Origin: an uncultured Bacteroidales bacterium
Lineage (GTDB): Bacteria; Bacteroidota; Bacteroidia; Bacteroidales; UBA932
Reading direction: 5' to 3'
Assembly (NCBI GenBank): GCA_900541925.1
Contig: UQMB01000001.1
Coordinates: 124,001 to 188,000, forward strand
Length of the DNA stretch: 64,000 nucleotides
The number at the start of each line of letters is the position of its first letter. Position 1 is the stretch's first letter. The position numbers and the translations under genes are program-made. This document shows positions 1-7,743 of the stretch, one piece after another. Under the pieces are notes generated by a model. It saw only the letters and a program-made list of their open reading frames with translations. It was not told the origin of the DNA and did not search any database.

Positions 1-2
1 TT

Positions 3-752
3 ATGAGACATAAGAATATCATAATAGCCTTAGTTGCTTTATTATGTGTGCTGCTGGTAATAAAGGCAGTAGTAAACCACAAAGAAAATACGACATATCC
101 ACTTCAACTTGATTGGTCGGCTGTCTATGGAAACAGTAGTTATACGTCGTCCCCGAAAATTGTTTTTGCAGTTAAGGATCGGGTTAATAATGAATGTGAG
201 AATCCTTTGTTTTTCCTAGGTTCCGGTGTGAAATTGGGGATGTCGAAAGTTGATGTAGAAAAAGCCACCAAGACTGATAATGCGGTGTTTTTTGACGGAA
301 AACTAATTCCATGCGGAGTCGTATATAAGTATACGAAAGACGAGTTGCTTGAAGCAGTCTACGTCAGAATATCTCCTTCAGTTTATTCTGATGCCCCTAA
401 AATGATTATGAGCTATTTTGGGGAAAAACGAGTCGATATTACCGGCGAATTCGTAATTAGTGAGCATATATGGTACTATCCCGAGTACTATGTGTTTCTT
501 AGTTTTAACCCCGGTAACAATAAAGATAAGGTTTATATAACTGTCGCTTCATATAATAGCAAGAGTTATATGAGCATTCCAGAACTTGCGCGTTATGGGG
601 GGTGCATTGATTACGATTTTGAGGAAACCAGTTCTACTTCTCCTTCTAGCTCCTCGACAAGAACATATAAATACGGAAACTCCGATACTTATCAGGGAAG
701 TTCAAAACAGGCAGAGGATCTTGCGGCAATTGATGCGTATTTTGGTTTTTAA
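3..752 (+). CDS. Hypothetical membrane-anchored or secreted protein
   Basis: I do not recognise this 249-residue protein. It opens with a short basic stretch and one hydrophobic segment (about residues 5-23) with no lipobox, so it is either membrane-anchored or carries an uncleaved signal. The body is rich in Tyr, Ser and Asn, with two Cys in the first half, and a Ser/Thr-rich stretch (about 207-222) precedes the C-terminus. The coding sequence is clearly more AT-rich than the housekeeping genes further along, and it sits next to decayed insertion sequences, so it probably belongs to transferred DNA. The ATG at position 3 is the first possible start, but the window edge hides any upstream start or promoter. 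No function is proposed. Confidence 0.6.
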   Translation: MRHKNIIIALVALLCVLLVIKAVVNHKENTTYPLQLDWSAVYGNSSYTSSPKIVFAVKDRVNNECENPLFFLGSGVKLGMSKVDVEKATKTDNAVFFDGKLIPCGVVYKYTKDELLEAVYVRISPSVYSDAPKMIMSYFGEKRVDITGEFVISEHIWYYPEYYVFLSFNPGNNKDKVYITVASYNSKSYMSIPELARYGGCIDYDFEETSSTSPSSSSTRTYKYGNSDTYQGSSKQAEDLAAIDAYFGF

Positions 753-834
753 TACCTCAAGAAGAGTTAAGGCTCGGCGTCCCAAGAGTTAGGGGAAAAG
801 CCTCTAACATTATTAATCAATATCCTAACCTGAA

Positions 835-1099
835 TTATTCATAGCCACCACGCTTTGTCTTCGCAGTAGCTGTCCGATTGGTCCGCATTTCCCCGCCTAC
901 AGCATCCCGGAGACGCTTACTTGACAACAACCCTTTGCTGATGCTTCCAGGAATTGGCCTTGTACATGAACGAATGGAACATGCGCACCTCTTCACCGGT
1001 GGCCTTGTAAGATGCAACCGCAGTGTCAAGCCAATGTGCGGTTATCTTCTGGAGCTTCACGTTCCCGACAAGTCCCGTAATGATCTGAGTTTTGCAACT
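835..1099 (-). pseudogene. Remnant of an IS1380-type transposase (tentative)
   Basis: On the minus strand the reading frame ending at 917 contains the stretch FHSFMYKANSWKHQQRVVVK, which resembles the conserved region of IS1380-family DDE transposases where a Tyr-Lys-Ala-x-SW motif precedes a basic RRVVVK. The frame stops just afterwards and another frame continues with a similar composition to about 835. The piece ends where the neighbouring IS1634-type element begins (1100), as if that insertion cut it. The assignment rests on remembered family resemblance over about 25 residues only, so it is tentative. It could instead be chance similarity in degraded DNA. Confidence 0.35.
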
Positions 1100-2932
1100 A
1101 TTTGTACTAAGAAGTCTCTGTCTGCGGCTTAGCCGGGCGGCCACGCCTGCCCTTGGTTGACTTCCTGGATGTGTATGTCGGACGGCACCCTTCCGGGATT
1201 TCGAAGCCAAAGGCGTCGCAGATAGTCACCTGATCTCCTACGAACGGAGTGATGAACTTGCTGCGGCCGTCGTGCTCGATGCAGCGGATGGTCTGCATCT
1301 CCTCGAGGATGGCCGCCATTGACGGGAAGGCCTTCGTCAGCTCCAGTTTAGTGTCGCGGATGTGCCTGATGTATGATGCGAGTATCAGGGCCACAAAACA
1401 GATGAACATCCTTCCATGCTTGGAAGACTCCGTACATACCCTCAGCGGTCTTCGTCCAAGAGCCCTTTCTGCAACATGAAAGTCTTCTCCTGCTCGTCCC
1501 GCATTCCGTACCGGCTCTTCGCCTCCATGGGGTCAAGGTCGAGGCCGAGGGTCTTGCCGGCAAAGAAGCCGCTTGTGAGCGTGGCTTTCTTGACTGCATC
1601 CTTGTCAACTTCAAAAGAACGCACCTTGCCGCTCTTCCAGAAGGCTATCTTCATAAAGTTGTTCTCCTTTCTGAAGGTATCCCGGTCTTCCTTGGGAACG
1701 GGTTCGCCGGCCTCGTAGACGGCTTGGACAACTTCCGTCTGCATGGTGATAGCCATCTGAACCTTTGCAAGGTCGTTCGCACGCTTGTGGATGTCGAAGT
1801 AGAGATTGAGCTTCATGCGGTCGGCCCTGATGACATGCTCGCCGTTGCCCTGCACCTGATAGTCAAGGCTGTACTGCCTATAGAACAGGTTGGTGTCCTT
1901 CGAGAAGGTCATCCCCTCGGGGACTCCGGTGGACAGGTCTATGGACTTGATGGCCCTGAGAGCCTCGCCCTGGCCGCATTTGACACTGGTTATTACCTTC
2001 TGATTCTTCGCAATATATACTTCGGGATTCTTCATGGACTCATACCCGCGGTCGGTGATGAGAATAACATTCTTGAACCCCGCATGCTCAAGTTCGGTGA
2101 TTATCATCTCTATCGTACGGCTGTCGGGCATGTTGCCCGGAAGTTCCAGATAGTAGACGGGAAGATGCGACGTAAGGGAGTACACGATGACTTCCAGTGT
2201 CTGCTTGAGCGGCAGGTGTTCCTTGTTGTGTCCCCAGCGGATGTCCACCAGGCGGAACCCATAGGTGGAGACCGACGTGGAGTCCACAGCGCAGTATTCG
2301 TCCTTGCCCATCCGTTTGGCGCGAAGCCTTAAAAGAGCCATCGGTTCTGCTCTGTGATATTCTGCGACAGTCTCGTGATGCTGGAACTTGTGATCGTATG
2401 CACGGAGGGCGTCTTCACTACACGCTGCCACTTCTCGATATGGGAATAGGTGCGGCTTTCAAGAAATAGATAATATGCGAGGGTGAGCACGTCATGGGCC
2501 ATCTCCATGTTGCCGTCAAACACTTTCCGGAGGTCATCCGTCAGGCCTGTCTCCCTGGCGACGTTGTCCAGAAACCAGGTGGGGCCGTACATCCTGTCGA
2601 GGTCTCCGCCCTCGTACTCCACCGCGCCCCGATGCCCGGTTCCGGACAGGGCCTTGATTTCGGACAAGTCCCATTCGGCGGGGAATATCAACTTACGGCG
2701 CTCTTCGATAGGCGCATAGAAGTATGTCGAGTTTGGATGAAACCTCATGTCGTCGTCAACAATGCCCCAGTGCTTGTGCGTGTAATGCTTCTTGCCGTCG
2801 TCATCAACAGTGAAAGGCTGGGTGGATGCGTACTTCCGTCCTCCATTGTTATGGATGCCTACCTTGTATATCGTGCTGGCTTTGGCCGGTCTTCCTGTTC
2901 TCATGGGATTTGCTATAAATATTAGTACAAAT
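1100..2932. mobile_element. IS1634-type insertion sequence (decayed)
   Basis: An 11-bp perfect inverted repeat, ATTTGTACTAA, lies at 1100-1110 and, reversed, at 2922-2932. Between these ends lies one broken transposase gene on the minus strand. The left repeat contains the transposase stop codon region and the right repeat sits about 20 bp before its start, as expected for a compact IS. I could not find a convincing target duplication, because the left flank is another degraded element and the right flank adjoins an IS5-type element. Confidence 0.7.
1107..2904 (-). pseudogene. IS1634-family (IS4-like) DDE transposase, frameshifted
   Basis: Three minus-strand frames join into one transposase of roughly 595 residues: N-terminal part about 2904-2330 (starting MRTGRPAK), central catalytic part about 2430-1442, and C-terminal part about 1409-1107. 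The central part holds the signatures of the IS4/IS1634 group: DSTSVS around the first Asp, then LITDRGYES with the second Asp, then a long insertion before a Tyr/Lys-rich region. The C-terminal part ends in a basic GRRGRPAKPQ tail. Two frame changes, near 2330-2430 and near 1410-1445, break it, so it cannot make a normal transposase unless both are sequencing errors. It fills the element between the two inverted repeats. Confidence 0.75.
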
Positions 2933-2939
2933 GTACTAA

Positions 2940-3731
2940 GAAGCTGTTTAAATTTTAGTCGCATAATTTGTTATACATGAGTCGGCAGAAGGCAAGTTGA
3001 ACCATTGCCTCGCCTGTATCAGAATAGAACTCGTAATCCATAGCGATTCTTCGAAAGTTTTCCAGCCAGGAGAAAGAGCGCTTCACAATCCACCGGAGCG
3101 GCAACACGGAGAATTTCTTCGAAGACTCGTCCGGACGGGAACAACGGTAAGCTCCGCACCGAGCTTCTGGCGTACGGTATCGGACAATTTCTGTCCCTTG
3201 TATCCGCCATCCGCCAACATCTTTTTCAATCGGGGGAAGCAGCCCTTCATCTTGTCAATGACGCCATCTGCACCGACACTGTCATGGACATTCGCCTCAT
3301 GAACTACCATGCTCATAGGAAGACCAAGTGTATCAACCACAATGTGTTCCTTGCGCCCCTTGATCTTCTTGTTGCCGTCGATCCCACGGTCGGCGTCAAC
3401 ATGGTGGGAGGACTTGGCGCTTCTGGAATCAATGATGCCGAGGCTGGGTGTTTCCTCCCGCCCCATCAGTTTTCGGACCATCCGATGGAGCGTGTCCATA
3501 AGTTCCTCGGACACGCCTTCCGGCTTCCACTTGTTGAAGTAGTAGAAGACGGTGTTGTAGGGTGGGAAGTCCTTGCCACTGTTTATCAGTAAGGCTGGTC
3601 GGATATTGGTCTGTGACTTTGTAATGATTTGACACGCATAAAGTTACGAATAACATTTTGATTAACAGACTGATCCCTAAATATTTATGCGTATATATAG
3701 CAACTTTTTCCTATAAGATTTAAACAGCTTC
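2940..3731. mobile_element. IS5-type insertion sequence (decayed, internally deleted)
   Basis: The ends are a 14-bp perfect inverted repeat starting GAAGCTGTTTAAAT at 2940 and its reverse complement ending at 3731; a further few bases match with one mismatch. The element is flanked on both sides by TAA (2937-2939 and 3732-3734), a 3-bp target duplication; CTAA is also possible if the outermost base is counted differently. It abuts the right end of the IS1634-type element on one side and interrupts a tyrosine integrase gene on the other. At about 792 bp it is shorter than intact relatives because part of the transposase is missing. Confidence 0.8.
2955..3656 (-). pseudogene. IS5-family transposase, frameshifted with internal deletion
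   Basis: The minus strand encodes a typical IS5-group transposase in pieces. The N-terminus (from 3656) reads to LTDKQWQ. The next frame then continues directly with KDFPPYNTVFYYFNKWKPEG, so the roughly 40 residues that normally separate these motifs (the helix-rich segment after DKQWQ) are absent and the frame shifts at about 3575. The catalytic part carries IIDSRSAKSS (first Asp), GRKEHIVVDT and ILADGGYKG-like motifs. Near 3125 another shift moves into the frame encoding RSFSWLENFRRIAMDYEFYS, which holds the C-terminal Glu region, and it stops at 2955. Two frame changes plus the deletion make it non-functional. Confidence 0.8.
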
Positions 3732-3732
3732 T

Positions 3733-3927
3733 AAATATGAGATGATTGGTACTCATGCCGGCCGACGTACCTTCATCTGCTTCGCCCTCTCCAGCGGCAT
3801 TTCGCCCCGGGTGGTCATGAAATGGACCGGATGCTCCGACTACCAGGCTATGAAGCCCTATATCGCGATAGCCGAGAAGACGAAGGCCGATGCCATGAAG
3901 CTGTTTGACGAGGAAATGAAGAAGTAA
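3733..3927 (+). pseudogene. C-terminal fragment of a tyrosine recombinase (phage-type integrase)
   Basis: The reading frame leaves the IS5-type element and continues as KYEMIGTHAGRRTF, then VVMKWTGCSDYQAMKPYIAI and a short basic tail. This is the box II region (H-A-G-R), the later Trp-Thr-Gly position and the catalytic Tyr in MKPYI of a Bacteroidetes tyrosine recombinase. It matches the last 60 or so residues of the island integrase at 9220-10224 motif for motif. Everything upstream of box II has been lost to the two insertion sequences. An ATG at 3742 could start a 61-residue peptide, but this would lack a catalytic domain. It is the tail of an older mobile element. Confidence 0.8.
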
Positions 3928-4086
3928 CGGTGAATCTTGCAAAGATTTTGGAATTCAGATAAGCTTTATTAAATTTGTACCTGCGTTCCCGAATTTCATA
4001 GGAAAATCGGACCAAACTTCCATAAATTCCCGCTACGCGGCTATTAAAGGCTGCGTCTCGGAAATGCAAATTAATTCTAATATACT

Positions 4087-5226
4087 ATGTACAGGCGAAT
4101 CTTCGACATAGAAAACCAACTGGACGAAGGGATGTTCCTCTTTGGAGCACGCCAGGTGGGTAAATCCACTCTCCTGCAGGAGCGTTTCCCGGATGCCGTC
4201 TACTATGACCTGCTGATTGATTCGGTACGCAAGGCGTTCAAGCGCAACCCGGACTCATTCAGGGAGGCGTTGCTTGCCAAACCTGCCGGAACGCTGGTGA
4301 TTGTAGATGAAATCCAGAAAGTGCCCGAGCTGCTGGATGCCGTCCATTGGTTGATGGTGAACCGAGGCTTGCATTTCATTCTCAGTGGTTCCAGCGCCAG
4401 GAAGCTAAAGAAGTCCGGGGCCAACACCCTCGGAGGCCGGGCGAATCCCAGGACACTGTTCCCGTTGGTCTGGAAGGAGGTCACTGACTTCCAGATAGAC
4501 AAGGCCGTCCAAAACGGGATGATTCCTCGTCATTATATGGTCGATGATGCCACCGACCGCCTTGAGGGCTATGTGGAAGTCTATCTTTGCGAGGAGATCC
4601 GGGACGCGGCCGCCGTCAAGGATGTCGAAGCATTTGAACAGTTTATGGAAGCAGCCGCCATTTCTGACGGCGAGATGATCAACTATGCCAATATCGCCAG
4701 CGACTGCGGTGTCGCGGCTAAGACCGTCAAGGCTTACTATCAGATACTGAAAGACACCCTGATGGGATATGAGATCCCGGCGTACACGAAGGTGGTCAAA
4801 CGGAAAGTGGTCCAGGCACCCAAGTTTTACTATTTTGATGTGGGGGTGACCAACTACCTGATGGGCAGACACCATCTCAGGCGCGGTTCCGACGATTACG
4901 GGCACGCCTTCGAGCACTTCATTATGCAGGAAATCATAGCTTATCGCGGGTACTACCGCCGCAGGGAGAAGATATCCTACTGGCATACGTACAATAACCA
5001 GGAAGTGGACGCCGTCATTGGTGATGCCAAAATGGCCATTGAGATTAAATCCAGCGAGGAGGTGAAGACCCGTCACAAGAACGGACTGAAGGCCTTCAAG
5101 GAAGAGCATCCGGACTGCCGCTTGATTCTCGTTTCCCTTGATCCGATAACCCGGCCGTCCGGAGACATTGAACTCCTGTATGTCAATGATTTCCTGAGAA
5201 TGCTTTGGAATGGTGAAATCTTCTAA
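4087..5226 (+). CDS. AAA+ ATPase with C-terminal DUF4143 domain
   Basis: A 379-residue protein of the common AAA_14/DUF4143 family. The Walker A motif GARQVGKS lies at residues 20-27, a Walker B-type LVIVDEIQKVP around 73-83, and a sensor-like FILSGSSARKLKK shortly after. The second half has the DUF4143 pattern, including a C-terminal nuclease-like stretch with EVDAVI and AIEIKSSEE, which resembles the PD-(D/E)xK core (D ... ExK). Family members are often found near mobile DNA. Their cellular role is not established, so none is claimed here. The gene stands alone, with about 160 bp after the integrase remnant and no partner downstream. Base composition is close to that of host genes. Confidence 0.85.
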   Translation: MYRRIFDIENQLDEGMFLFGARQVGKSTLLQERFPDAVYYDLLIDSVRKAFKRNPDSFREALLAKPAGTLVIVDEIQKVPELLDAVHWLMVNRGLHFILSGSSARKLKKSGANTLGGRANPRTLFPLVWKEVTDFQIDKAVQNGMIPRHYMVDDATDRLEGYVEVYLCEEIRDAAAVKDVEAFEQFMEAAAISDGEMINYANIASDCGVAAKTVKAYYQILKDTLMGYEIPAYTKVVKRKVVQAPKFYYFDVGVTNYLMGRHHLRRGSDDYGHAFEHFIMQEIIAYRGYYRRREKISYWHTYNNQEVDAVIGDAKMAIEIKSSEEVKTRHKNGLKAFKEEHPDCRLILVSLDPITRPSGDIELLYVNDFLRMLWNGEIF

Positions 5227-5337
5227 CGGAAGGGCTATGGCGAAGAATATAATGGCCCCCAAATATTGGACACGTAGTTAAGACAAACAAAAACACTTGA
5301 ATTTATACCTTATACCCTGGTGACCGTGTTTATATAG

Positions 5338-5369
5338 AAAAAGGATGGCTGTTTCCAGTCATCCTTTTG
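5338..5369 (-). terminator. Rho-independent terminator of the tRNA-Val gene
   Basis: A 13-bp stem (5339-5351 with 5356-5368, one G-T pair) closes a TTTC loop. On the minus strand it immediately follows the tRNA 3' end and is followed by a T-rich run. Confidence 0.8.
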
Positions 5370-5444
5370 TGGGAGCTGAGGGAGTCGAACCCCCGACCCT
5401 CTGCTTGTAAGGCAGACGCTCTGAACCAACTGAGCTAAGCTCCC
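5370..5444 (-). tRNA. tRNA-Val (anticodon UAC)
   Basis: On the minus strand the sequence folds as a complete cloverleaf. The acceptor stem is GGGAGCT with AGCTCCC plus discriminator A; the D arm is GCTC/GAGC. The anticodon stem TCTGC/GCAGA closes the 7-base loop CTTACAA, which places UAC at positions 34-36 and reads Val codons. The T arm is GGGGG/CCCTC with loop TTCGACT. CCA is not encoded. The gene is a single unit with its own terminator and no neighbouring tRNAs. Nothing suggests that an element is integrated in it. Confidence 0.93.
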
Positions 5445-5591
5445 GAGCGATTTTGCTGACCCGTTTCGTTTGGGCAGGACAAAGGTACTACAAATATTTT
5501 AATCCGCAAATTTTTTCTGAAAAATTTTCAAAAAAGTTGATTTCTCCGGACTGATGCAATAATCCGGCCCGATATTGCATCTTTTGTTCGT

Positions 5592-6137
5592 ATGAAGAAG
5601 TATGGAATCGTTCTTATGTTGGCTGCGGCCTTTTTGTCCGGAGCTTGCGACAAGATGGGTTTGTCGGATGATGCGGTGTCGTATGAACCGACGTGGGCGG
5701 CCGTTTACGACTACCCTGTCTCCAAGGATGACTGTTGCGGCCTTGGACTTCTCCTTGTTCAGGGACGTACTGACGATGAGCTGTTCTCTTTCACCTCTCC
5801 GGGAGCGGCACTGTCCCTGCAGCTTTGCGTAAGTTCGGATGCGGACTTGATTCCAGAAGGCGTTTATTCGTCGTCGACTGACCTTTCTTGTCCTTCTATT
5901 CTGTGTCCTCCGGCGGGAAGTCCTTTCAAATATGGCACATCATTCGTGGCCGAGAGGCTGCCTGACTCTGCCGTGACGCGCTTCTACTCCGTGACATCCG
6001 GACTCCTGAAGGTCAACATCGTGGACAGGAGGGACGGGGAGAAGGTTTTCTTGATCGAAGCCGCGGTGGAAGCGGACGGACGCAGGTATAAGTTCGATTA
6101 CCGCGGCCCTCTCCAGGATTTCCGGGATGACGAATAG
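5592..6137 (+). CDS. Hypothetical lipoprotein
   Basis: A 181-residue protein with a lipoprotein signal peptide: MKKYG, a hydrophobic core, and the lipobox LSGAC with the lipidated Cys at about residue 19. The mature part starts with acidic residues (DKMGLSDD), which fits export to the outer membrane. The remainder looks like a small beta-rich domain with short strands separated by Gly/Asp turns. I do not recognise a family. It lies alone between tRNA-Val and tmRNA, so context gives no clue to its role. Confidence 0.75.
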   Translation: MKKYGIVLMLAAAFLSGACDKMGLSDDAVSYEPTWAAVYDYPVSKDDCCGLGLLLVQGRTDDELFSFTSPGAALSLQLCVSSDADLIPEGVYSSSTDLSCPSILCPPAGSPFKYGTSFVAERLPDSAVTRFYSVTSGLLKVNIVDRRDGEKVFLIEAAVEADGRRYKFDYRGPLQDFRDDE

Positions 6138-6178
6138 TATTCTTCCGCCCGCGTTGTGGCGGTTTCATGCATTTTTTA

Positions 6179-6186
6179 TATCTTTG
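6179..6186 (+). promoter_or_regulatory. Putative -7 element of the ssrA promoter
   Basis: TATCTTTG matches the Bacteroidetes -7 consensus TAnnTTTG and ends 35 bp before the mature tmRNA 5' end. A weak -33-like GTTG lies about 22 bp upstream. The inference rests on motif and position only. Confidence 0.55.
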
Positions 6187-6221
6187 CGCTGTCCTCGTGA
6201 GAGGACGACATACGACTGAAT

Positions 6222-6616
6222 GGGGATGTTCTGGTTTTGACAGCATTGATTTTGGTCGGTAAGCACGTCGGGCGTAGGAGGCTGGCCCGTTAATCCCAGT
6301 CTTCAAGCCATAACTGGCAACTACAACTACTCATACGCTTGCTAGTCCCCAAGAGACTGAGCATCAATCGGCGCCGCCAAGGTTGCGGCTCTGACGTATA
6401 TCCCTCCAGCTTTAGGCCGGTTCAGTCTGGGTAAAGGGGTATCATCAAAACCGGATGCGGGAGATGGACGCCTCTAAGTCTCCTCAAGTTTCCAGAGGAT
6501 AAGCCGCGGCTGGCCCGTCTTCCGGCAGGCCACGGTCGAAAACCAAAGGAGGAATAAGCGTGTAGAAAGCCCATCGGGACGATGTTTGGACGGCGGTTCG
6601 ACTCCGCCCATCTCCA
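6222..6616 (+). ncRNA. ssrA: Transfer-messenger RNA (tmRNA), ribosome rescue
   Basis: The 5' end GGGGATG pairs with CATCTCC at the 3' end (6609-6615, one G-U pair), followed by discriminator A at 6616. The T arm GGCGG-TTCGACT-CCGCC is at about 6592-6608. The 5' part has the conserved TTCTGGTTTTGACAGCA. The tag frame opens after CATAACT with GGC at 6316 and reads Gly-Asn-Tyr-Asn-Tyr-Ser-Tyr-Ala-Cys then TAG at 6343. A Cys at the end in place of the usual Ala is unusual; see findings. The 3' end is also the target of an integrated island, whose left repeat keeps the tmRNA end intact. Mature RNA is about 395 nt without CCA. Confidence 0.95.
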
Positions 6617-6625
6617 CTAAAATCC
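6603..6625 (+). repeat. Attachment site, left copy (attL) in the ssrA 3' end
   Basis: A 23-bp sequence beginning TCCGCCCATCTCC runs from the tmRNA T-stem through the acceptor stem into the start of its terminator. It is repeated exactly at 10587-10609. The two copies flank a region that contains a tyrosine integrase, as is typical for elements that insert in tmRNA genes. Confidence 0.85.
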
Positions 6626-6656
6626 CTCTCAGAATGTTCCGGGAGGGATTTTCTAT
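6619..6656 (+). terminator. Terminator after ssrA (island-side copy)
   Basis: AAAATCCCTC (6619-6628) pairs with GAGGGATTTT (6643-6652) around a short loop, followed by more T. Since the island lies downstream, this terminator was probably supplied by the element. Confidence 0.8.
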
Positions 6657-6903
6657 TAAAAATATCCCAAATCGTATCCCATTTTTAACTATATTTTTCT
6701 GAGAAAAGATGTATGCAGACGGGTAACTCTTAGCGAATGATGGTAAGGAAAATGTCGCCGCTATCTTCACCTCCATCCTCTAACGGAGAATGCCCGGCCA
6801 AGCCGAGCTTTTTTCGTTATCTTGTCCACTCATGTTCACTGTCTACTTCGTCTACAGGTGGCCAAGGTGGACAAATAATTCTTCTTGGAGAATATATAGT
6901 AGC

Positions 6904-7205
6904 CTATTTATCAGGTTCTTTGAAGGTAAACAGTTCCCAGATAGCAGTACGTGGCTCTTCTTGCAGTGCGGCAACTCTCTCCGTTATATCTACCAGACGT
7001 TTATAGAGTTCCCTGTCATCGAGATTTGATCATGCCGTTCCACAATCAAGCAAATCTCGTGATCCAGTGTTTTTAACTTGAAGAACTCTGTAACACTCTT
7101 GCAATACTTGGCGGTCAATCGGACATACGGGCGGAACACCAGCCAACTCATTCTGACACCACATCTACTTAAGAAATACTGACAAACTTTTTTGACACTG
7201 CCCAA
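6904..7205 (-). pseudogene. Frameshifted gene remnant of unknown family in the island
   Basis: Two minus-strand frames look like halves of one protein. One, from 7205, contains KLKTLDHEICLIVERHDQI. The other, entered by a frame change at about 7025, reads NLDDRELYKRLVDITERV and then AIWELFTFKEPDK with a stop at 6904. Both have protein-like composition (alternating charged and hydrophobic residues), whereas the frame of the first half runs off into unrelated sequence. I do not recognise the family. A single-base error or mutation near 7025 would join them into about 95 residues. Confidence 0.4.
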
Positions 7206-7219
7206 TCCTTATTCGATTG

Positions 7220-7357
7220 TTATAATCCTCTTGTTTTTACAGAGACATTGATCGCGCTTTCCCATGCTTTCATTTTGGAAGTATACTCCTGATTCTTGAA
7301 CTTATAGGCGTTAATGAATTCTTGTTGTCTCGCTTGGATTTCATCTTCTGTTCTCAT
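7220..7357 (-). CDS. Small hypothetical protein (45 aa) of the island
   Basis: An ATG at 7357 opens a 45-residue frame beginning MRTEDEIQARQQEFINAYKF and ending in VKTRGL at 7220. The composition is convincingly protein-like: strongly charged, rich in Gln/Glu/Lys, and predicted to be mostly helical. It ends 15 bp before the ATG of the remnant frame at 7205, on the same strand, so the two may have been one operon. No family is recognised. Similar charged mini-proteins in islands can be antitoxins, excision factors or regulators, but nothing here decides between these. Confidence 0.5.
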   Translation of the reverse strand: MRTEDEIQARQQEFINAYKFKNQEYTSKMKAWESAINVSVKTRGL

Positions 7358-7667
7358 TTTGCTTCTTATTGATTATTGATAATTTCCGAATATGTTAGGA
7401 AGAAAATCTAACTTGCAAGTGCCTATATGCAACTTTTTGCGGTATTTTTCGAAAATGCAGGTCAAACTCTTGAAAATGGTACTCAAAAATGGTATTTTGA
7501 ATCGGTTTTAAGCCAAGATCCAGCCTCCCGGATACATAGAGAAAGCCTCCGGGAAAGCATGTGTTTTTGCAGTGTTTTGCCGCTTCACAACAGCAGCATT
7601 GTACATAAAGCCGCTCGCTTTTATGCGGCAAAAAGAGGTAATTCTTGCCGTTGCTGAAAATGCTCCT

Positions 7668-7700
7668 CAATTGTGTAGACAATGTCGACACAATTGTCTA
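7668..7700. repeat. Two overlapping inverted repeats
   Basis: CAATTGTGT (7668-7676) pairs with ACACAATTG (7688-7696), and TAGACAAT (7676-7683) pairs with ATTGTCTA (7693-7700). The two perfect dyads are centred at 7682 and 7688 and share bases, so only one hairpin can form at a time, or two protein dimers could overlap. They lie just beyond the terminator of the AlbA_2 gene, upstream of the small 45-residue gene. Confidence 0.6.
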
Positions 7701-7709
7701 TAAGGAACG

Positions 7710-7732
7710 AAAATCCCTCGGAACACCGAGGG
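7710..7732 (-). terminator. Terminator of the island integrase/AlbA_2 transcript
   Basis: CCCTCGG (7715-7721) and CCGAGGG (7726-7732) form a 7-bp GC-rich stem with a 4-base loop. On the minus strand it is followed by ATTTT and lies 12 bp after the stop codon of the gene ending at 7744. Confidence 0.8.
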
Positions 7733-7743
7733 AGATAATCATA

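Noticed and set aside
1100..2943. GTACTAAGAAG at 1104-1114 and 2933-2943 as a target duplication of the IS1634-type element
   Set aside because: The left copy lies inside the element's own terminal repeat and the right one outside and shared with the IS5 end, so they are not equivalent flanks.
6474..6776. Minus-strand open frame of about 100 residues opposite the tmRNA 3' end
   Set aside because: It is the antisense of a structured RNA gene; its reading frame follows from tmRNA sequence and is a known source of false proteins.
7395..7691. 98-residue minus-strand frame between the AlbA_2 terminator and the small island gene
   Set aside because: Its composition (many Cys and aromatic residues) does not look coding and it starts within the inverted repeats; the rest of this stretch shows no other feature.
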